From Pantoea trifolii (lineage in GTDB: Bacteria > Pseudomonadota > Gammaproteobacteria > Enterobacterales > Enterobacteriaceae), in assembly GCF_024506435.1 (NCBI RefSeq), contig NZ_JANIET010000001.1:3844001-3908000 (forward strand): 64,000 nucleotides of DNA. The letters are read 5' to 3'. This document shows positions 59,702 through 64,000 of the stretch, piece after piece; within the stretch, counting starts at the first letter, position 1; each line of letters begins with the position of its first letter. Made by a program: the position numbers and the translations under genes. Under the pieces are notes generated by a model, which was not told the origin of the DNA, ran no database searches, and worked only from the letters and a program-made list of their open reading frames with translations.

Positions 59702-60517
59702 ATGGCCATCGATCCAACCCGTTTCTGTATTAACCGTAAAATTGCGCCCAGGCTGTCGCTGGAAGCTTTCTTTCAGCTGGTGCAGCGTCTGGGATTGAGC
59801 AAGGTTGAACTGCGTAATGACATGCAGAGCGGCAAGGTCACCGATGATCTCAGCGTGGCGCAGCTGCGAGCGCTAACGGATAAGTACCACATTGAAATCG
59901 TGACGATTAACGCGCTCTATCCGTTTAATCGTGCTGATGAGGCGTTGCTGGCAAAAGCCGACGCGCTGCTGCAGGAAGCTCAAGCCATCGGCGCAAAAGC
60001 GCTGGTGATGTGTCCACTGAATGAAGGGATTGAAATCTCGCACCAGCAGACGCTGGAAGCGCTGCAGGTGCTGGCACCGCGCTTTGAGCAATATGGCATT
60101 CAGGGGCTGGTGGAACCGCTGGGCTTCCCGGTCAGTTCGCTACGCTCGGCGGTGCAAACGCAAAAGCTGATTCAGCAGGCAAAAGTACCGTTCAAAGTGC
60201 TGCTCGATACGTTCCATCATCATCTGTATGAAAACGCCGAAAACGAGTTTCCGCAGGAGATTGATATCAACCATATTGGGCTGGTGCATTTGTCTGGTGT
60301 GGAAGATACCCGCCCGACGGCGCAACTGACCGATGAAGAACGCATCATGCTCAGCGACCGCGATGTGCTAAACAGCGTGGCGCAGGTGAAACGTCTGGAG
60401 ATGCTGGGTTACAAAGGCGTTTACGCGTTTGAGCCGTTTTCGTCGGAACTTGAGACGTGGAATATCGCTGAGATTGAACGCCAAATTCGCTACAGCATTG
60501 AGTTGCTGCAAGCCTAA
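59702..60517 (+). CDS. iolI: IolI-like sugar-phosphate isomerase/epimerase (TIM barrel)
   Basis: The 271-residue protein resembles B. subtilis IolI, a 2-keto-myo-inositol isomerase, in the AP endonuclease 2-like TIM-barrel family. Expected metal ligands are Glu138 (LVEPLGFP), Asp169 (LLDTFHHHL), His196 (VHLSGVED) and Glu244 (AFEPFSSE), all present. The motif VEDTRPTAQLTDEERIM parallels the IolI sequence. The frame is open 16 codons upstream, but AGGAG lies seven bases before the ATG at 59702. The exact reaction here is not certain; IolH is an alternative name for related proteins. Confidence 0.82.
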   Translation: MAIDPTRFCINRKIAPRLSLEAFFQLVQRLGLSKVELRNDMQSGKVTDDLSVAQLRALTDKYHIEIVTINALYPFNRADEALLAKADALLQEAQAIGAKALVMCPLNEGIEISHQQTLEALQVLAPRFEQYGIQGLVEPLGFPVSSLRSAVQTQKLIQQAKVPFKVLLDTFHHHLYENAENEFPQEIDINHIGLVHLSGVEDTRPTAQLTDEERIMLSDRDVLNSVAQVKRLEMLGYKGVYAFEPFSSELETWNIAEIERQIRYSIELLQA

Positions 60518-60563
60518 AAGAACCCTTATCTGTGTCTAAAACAAGACACTTTTTGTTAGTGTT

Positions 60564-60589
60564 GGGCCTCGGTCGGAGGCCTTTTTTTT
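60564..60589 (+). terminator. Intrinsic terminator after the iolI-like gene
   Basis: GGCCTC (60565-60570) pairs with GAGGCC (60576-60581), followed by eight T. It lies about 47 bases after the stop and just before an ERIC element. Confidence 0.85.
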
Positions 60590-60590
60590 C

Positions 60591-60715
60591 ATACCCGTCA
60601 TATTTTAAGCCATAGCTGCGTTGGCTGCGCATGCTCACCCCAGTCACTTACGGGCGTAAGCTCCTGGGGATTCTCACGCTTGCCGCCTTGCTCTGACTTA
60701 AACTATTTAGGGTAT
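60591..60715. repeat. ERIC element between iolI and yhhS
   Basis: This 125-bp element has terminal ATACCC and GGGTAT and the ERIC core GCTCACCCCAGTCACTTAC and TAAGCTCCTGGGGATTCTC. The core is nearly the consensus used for ERIC-PCR primers. It follows the iolI terminator directly and ends 20 bases past the yhhS stop. Confidence 0.93.
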
Positions 60716-60735
60716 GCCTGAGTTAAATAGCAAAA

Positions 60736-61959
60736 CTACGCGTTCTCTTTAACCTCCACCACCGGATCTTCCGGCATGCGCTTAATCATCCGCAGCGTGC
60801 AGAACAGCGCTAAACACACCAGCAGCGCGGTGAGGAAATAGACCAGCGACACGCCGGCATAACTCATGATGAAACCGGCAATCGGCCCGGTGATACCCAG
60901 CGACAAATCCATAAACGCGGTATAGGTGGCGAGCGCACTGCCCTGATTCTGCTGCGGCACCACTTTCACCGCCACCACGCCAATCGCTGGGAATACCAGC
61001 GAGAAACCCGCGCCGGTGAGGAATGCGCCCATCTTCGCCATCCAGGGATCGAACGAACCGGCCACCAGAAACAGACCAACCGCTTCTACCGCGAAGCAAA
61101 TACTCGCCACGCGCAAACCGCCAAGCTTATTGATGGCATTCGGGAACAGCAGGCGCGTGCCGACGAACGCGGCGCTAAACATGGTCAACGCGAAGGCGGC
61201 ACCGTCCCAACCTTTATCCTGATAAAACAGCGTGATGAAGGTGGCGATTACGCCAAATCCGGCGGAACCCATCGCCAGAATCAGGCCGAAACCGTACACC
61301 TTGCTCAGCACGTCACGGAACGGCAGCGGCTTGGCTTTGCTGCCTTTCACCGGCGCACGCGGCAGCGCCAGCGCAATCGCCAGCACGCAAATAGCGATGA
61401 TGATGCTGGAGAGCAGCAGCAAGCCGCCACTGCGGAAAATCACCACGCCGAGCGGCGCACCAATCGCCATCGCGCCGTAGGTGACAATGCCGTTCCACGA
61501 AATCACCCGGCCAATATGCAGCGAACCGACGCGCGCCACGCCCCACAGCGAGGTGCCGGTGCCAGAGAAGCTTTGCCCCACGCCGAGAATCACGCGCCCC
61601 AGACACAGCAACACCAGACTCAGCACGCCCTGCCCATCGCTGAGCGCCGAGAGCAGAATACAGATGCCGCTCAACAAACAGCCCACCAGCCCCAGCACCA
61701 CCACTTTTTTCGGCCCCCACAGATCCGCATAGCGTCCGGCGTGCGGACGGCTGAGCAGCGTGGCGATGTATTGCAGGCTGATCACCAATCCGGCCCAGAA
61801 GGCGTTATAGCCCAGCCCGTCATGGACAAAGCCGGGCAGCACCGCCAGCGGCAAGCCGATGGTGAGATAGCTGGCAAAGTTAAACTTCACGATGGAAAGG
61901 ATCAGTAAATTGAGGCGAAAACGACCGTGTTCAGGTGCGGCGGCAGGCGAGTCAGGCAT
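60736..61959 (-). CDS. yhhS: MFS transporter YhhS
   Basis: The 407-residue protein is a 12-helix major facilitator very close to E. coli YhhS, including FNFASYLTIGLPLAVLPGFV, LLSRPHAGRYADLWGPKK, GRVILGVGQSFSGTG, ISWNGIVTYGAMAIGAPLG and AVKVVPQQNQGSALATY. YhhS-type proteins are thought to be exporters of sugars or drugs; arabinose export has been proposed for the family. Although it borders the iol cluster, its similarity is to YhhS and not to known inositol permeases. It diverges from the ABC genes. Confidence 0.9.
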   Translation of the reverse strand: MPDSPAAAPEHGRFRLNLLILSIVKFNFASYLTIGLPLAVLPGFVHDGLGYNAFWAGLVISLQYIATLLSRPHAGRYADLWGPKKVVVLGLVGCLLSGICILLSALSDGQGVLSLVLLCLGRVILGVGQSFSGTGTSLWGVARVGSLHIGRVISWNGIVTYGAMAIGAPLGVVIFRSGGLLLLSSIIIAICVLAIALALPRAPVKGSKAKPLPFRDVLSKVYGFGLILAMGSAGFGVIATFITLFYQDKGWDGAAFALTMFSAAFVGTRLLFPNAINKLGGLRVASICFAVEAVGLFLVAGSFDPWMAKMGAFLTGAGFSLVFPAIGVVAVKVVPQQNQGSALATYTAFMDLSLGITGPIAGFIMSYAGVSLVYFLTALLVCLALFCTLRMIKRMPEDPVVEVKENA

Positions 61960-62000
61960 GAGTGATTGCGCTCGTGGGTGACGGAATTTTTATAACAAGA

Positions 62001-62117
62001 GGATAACTATACGCCATTTGGTGTTATCCGCATCAGTGAAATGCCCAGTTTTACGGTCATCATTTCGTCATATCGCGCTCGTAGACTCGCCCTCAATCAA
62101 ATCCCAAAGAGGATAAC
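62001..62117. promoter_or_regulatory. GGATAAC repeats in the yhhS/ABC divergent gap
   Basis: GGATAAC occurs at 62001-62007 and 62111-62117, and its complement GTTATCC at 62023-62029. The first and second form an inverted repeat with a 15-base centre. AGAGGATAAC is shared by the two direct copies. This may be a regulator's binding site, but no regulator gene is adjacent and the motif is not one I can name. Confidence 0.35.
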
Positions 62118-62185
62118 AATCTGATGACGCCCCTGATTTCTCAGGCGCGCGTGCGTAACGCTGACTCCTTCGCGGGAGGTGGCCG

Positions 62186-62876
<691 letters not shown>

Positions 62877-62899
<23 letters not shown>

Positions 62900-63848
62900 A
62901 ACAGGAGCCATCAGCGCGATGATTTTGACTTCCGCCATCATGATCAACGATGCCCAGGCGCTGACGGTGTACACCGCCGGTCCGGGTTCGCTGTCGAAAA
63001 GTCTTGCCGCCGGATTTGAAAAACAGACCGGCATCAAAGTGAATATTTTCCAGGCCACCACCGGCAAAGTGATGGCGCGTCTGGAAGCGGAACAGGCCAA
63101 TCCGCAGGCCGATGTGCTGATCTCGGCTTCGTGGGATACCGCCGAAGATCTGCAACAGCGCGGCTGGCTGCAACCTTTCGAAAGTGCTAATGCAGCGAAG
63201 GTGCCGGATCAGTTCAAAACCGCCAACTATGTCGCGCAGGGTATTTCCGCGCTTGGCATCGTGTGGAATACGCAAAGCAACACGCCAGAGCCGAAAACCT
63301 GGCAGGATCTCACCGCGCCCGCCTTTAAAGATAAAGTCACCACGCCTGATCCGGCGCTGTCTGGCGCATCACTCGATCTGCTGATTGGCCTGCAAAACAG
63401 CGAAGGAGAAAAAGCCTGGCAGCTTTTTGACCAGTTGAAAGCCAACGGCATGGTGATGAGCGGACCCAATGCGCAGGCGGTGACGCCGGTGCTGCAAGGC
63501 GCGAAAGCGGCGGTGTTTGGCGCGGTCGACTACGTCACCTATAACAACATCGCGCAGGGCGAAAGCGTGAAGGTGATCTTCCCGGAAAACGGCACCGTGG
63601 TCGCGCCGCGTCCGATGATGATCCTGAAAAGCAGCCAGCACGCAGATGATGCGAAGAAATTCGTCGATTACGTGCTGTCCGATGAAGGTCAGGAACAAGT
63701 GGCGAAAGCCTGGCTAATGCCAGCGCGTACCGATATCAAAGCGCAACGTCCGCTGTTCACCGAGATCAAATTGTTGCCGACCAATCAGGATGGCAGCAGT
63801 GAGCGCTCGGCGGTGCTGAAGCGCTTTGGCGCCTTGTTCGGACAGTAA
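62877..63848 (+). CDS. ABC transporter periplasmic solute-binding protein
   Basis: The 323-residue protein has a signal peptide (ending near INDAQA, residue 29) and a mature extracellular solute-binding fold of the iron/AEP/thiamine type: LTVYTAGPGSLSKSLAAGFE, ADVLISASWDTAEDLQQRGW, VWNTQSNTPEPKTWQDL. The frame is open far upstream within the ATPase gene, but AGGGG before the ATG at 62877 and the signal peptide decide the start. It overlaps the ATPase gene by 23 bases. The ligand is unknown; I do not see the paired tyrosines that would identify a ferric-binding protein with certainty. Confidence 0.88.
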
Positions 63849-63851
63849 ACG

Positions 63852-64000
63852 ATGTCGCGTGCCCTGAATGGCTTTATTCTGCTGGCGTTATTGCTGCTGG
63901 TGGCGCTGCCGCTGCTGTTTATCGTGCTGCAAGCGCTGTTTCCCTACTTCGGTGAAGGCAGCTGGCGCGGCGCTTTTAGCGCTTTCCCGGCGCTGCTGGA
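63852..64000 (+). CDS. ABC transporter permease, N-terminal part (cut by window edge)
   Basis: The frame opens at ATG 63852, 3 bases after the binding-protein stop, and continues past the window end. The visible 49 residues start MSRALNGFILLALLLLVALP and contain one strong transmembrane helix followed by LFPYFGEGSWRGAFSAF, typical of the first segment of ABC inner-membrane subunits. Location completes the set of ATPase, binding protein and permease. Confidence 0.85.
   Translation, partial: MSRALNGFILLALLLLVALPLLFIVLQALFPYFGEGSWRGAFSAFPALL

Noticed and set aside
60736..61959. yhhS as the inositol transporter of the iol cluster
   Set aside because: Its sequence matches E. coli YhhS closely along its length, and it lies beyond a terminator and an ERIC element in the opposite orientation, without the ATTTCAT boxes.

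Overview
The window is chromosomal DNA of an enterobacterium. Protein similarity to E. coli is very high for EnvZ, OmpR, Tex, NirB, MrcA and PckA, and the backbone gene order follows the E. coli argD-to-glpD stretch: argD, pabA, fic, yhfG, ppiA, tsgA, nirBDC-cysG, trpS, gph, rpe, dam, damX, aroBK, hofMNOPQ, mrcA, nudE, igaA, yrfG, hslRO, pckA, envZ, ompR, greB, tex, bioH, gntX, nfuA, malQP, glpRGED. Several E. coli blocks are missing or replaced at this locus (frl/yhf genes, yhgE, feoABC, gntT, malT), and a complete myo-inositol (iol) cluster follows glpD. This suggests Erwiniaceae, for example Pantoea, but the genus is an inference. No rRNA, tRNA, CRISPR array, prophage or insertion-sequence transposase is visible.

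Layout. 1-1647: argD (cut by the window edge), pabA and the fic/yhfG toxin-antitoxin pair, with a pair of ARG boxes before argD. 1746-5076: ppiA and tsgA diverge around a CRP site, then codA. 5200-10940: nirBDC-cysG under a promoter with FNR and NarL sites spaced as in E. coli, then an unrecognised exported protein. 10991-20969: one long leftward series, hofMNOPQ, aroK, aroB, damX, dam, rpe, gph, trpS. 21119-36688: mrcA, nudE, igaA, yrfG-hslR-hslO, pckA, envZ/ompR, a small YjbE-like exported protein, greB, tex. 36805-40591: a GH13 glucosylglycerate-phosphorylase-like gene, bioH, gntX, nfuA. 40631-49035: malQ, malP, then glpRGE diverging from glpD. 49115-60517: iolDGE, iolC (kinase-aldolase fusion), iolR, iolB, iolA and an iolI-like gene. 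60736-64000: yhhS and the start of an ABC importer operon of unknown substrate that runs off the window.

How the genes work together. NirBD reduces nitrite to ammonium, NirC brings nitrite in and CysG makes the siroheme that NirB needs. The hof genes encode the inner-membrane assembly proteins and secretin of a type IV pilus-like DNA-uptake machine. GlpD, GlpR and GlpE/G form the glycerol-3-phosphate locus. The iol genes cover myo-inositol from IolG to malonate-semialdehyde processing by IolA, with the IolJ aldolase step apparently carried by the C-terminal part of IolC. No inositol transporter is seen in the cluster.

Non-coding structure is a main point of interest. Six copies of a 20-bp palindrome, four of them preceded by GTAG, look like a REP family. 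Two ERIC elements flank parts of the iol region. A heptamer, ATTTCAT, is concentrated in the iol intergenic regions and is a candidate operator for the RpiR-type regulator IolR.
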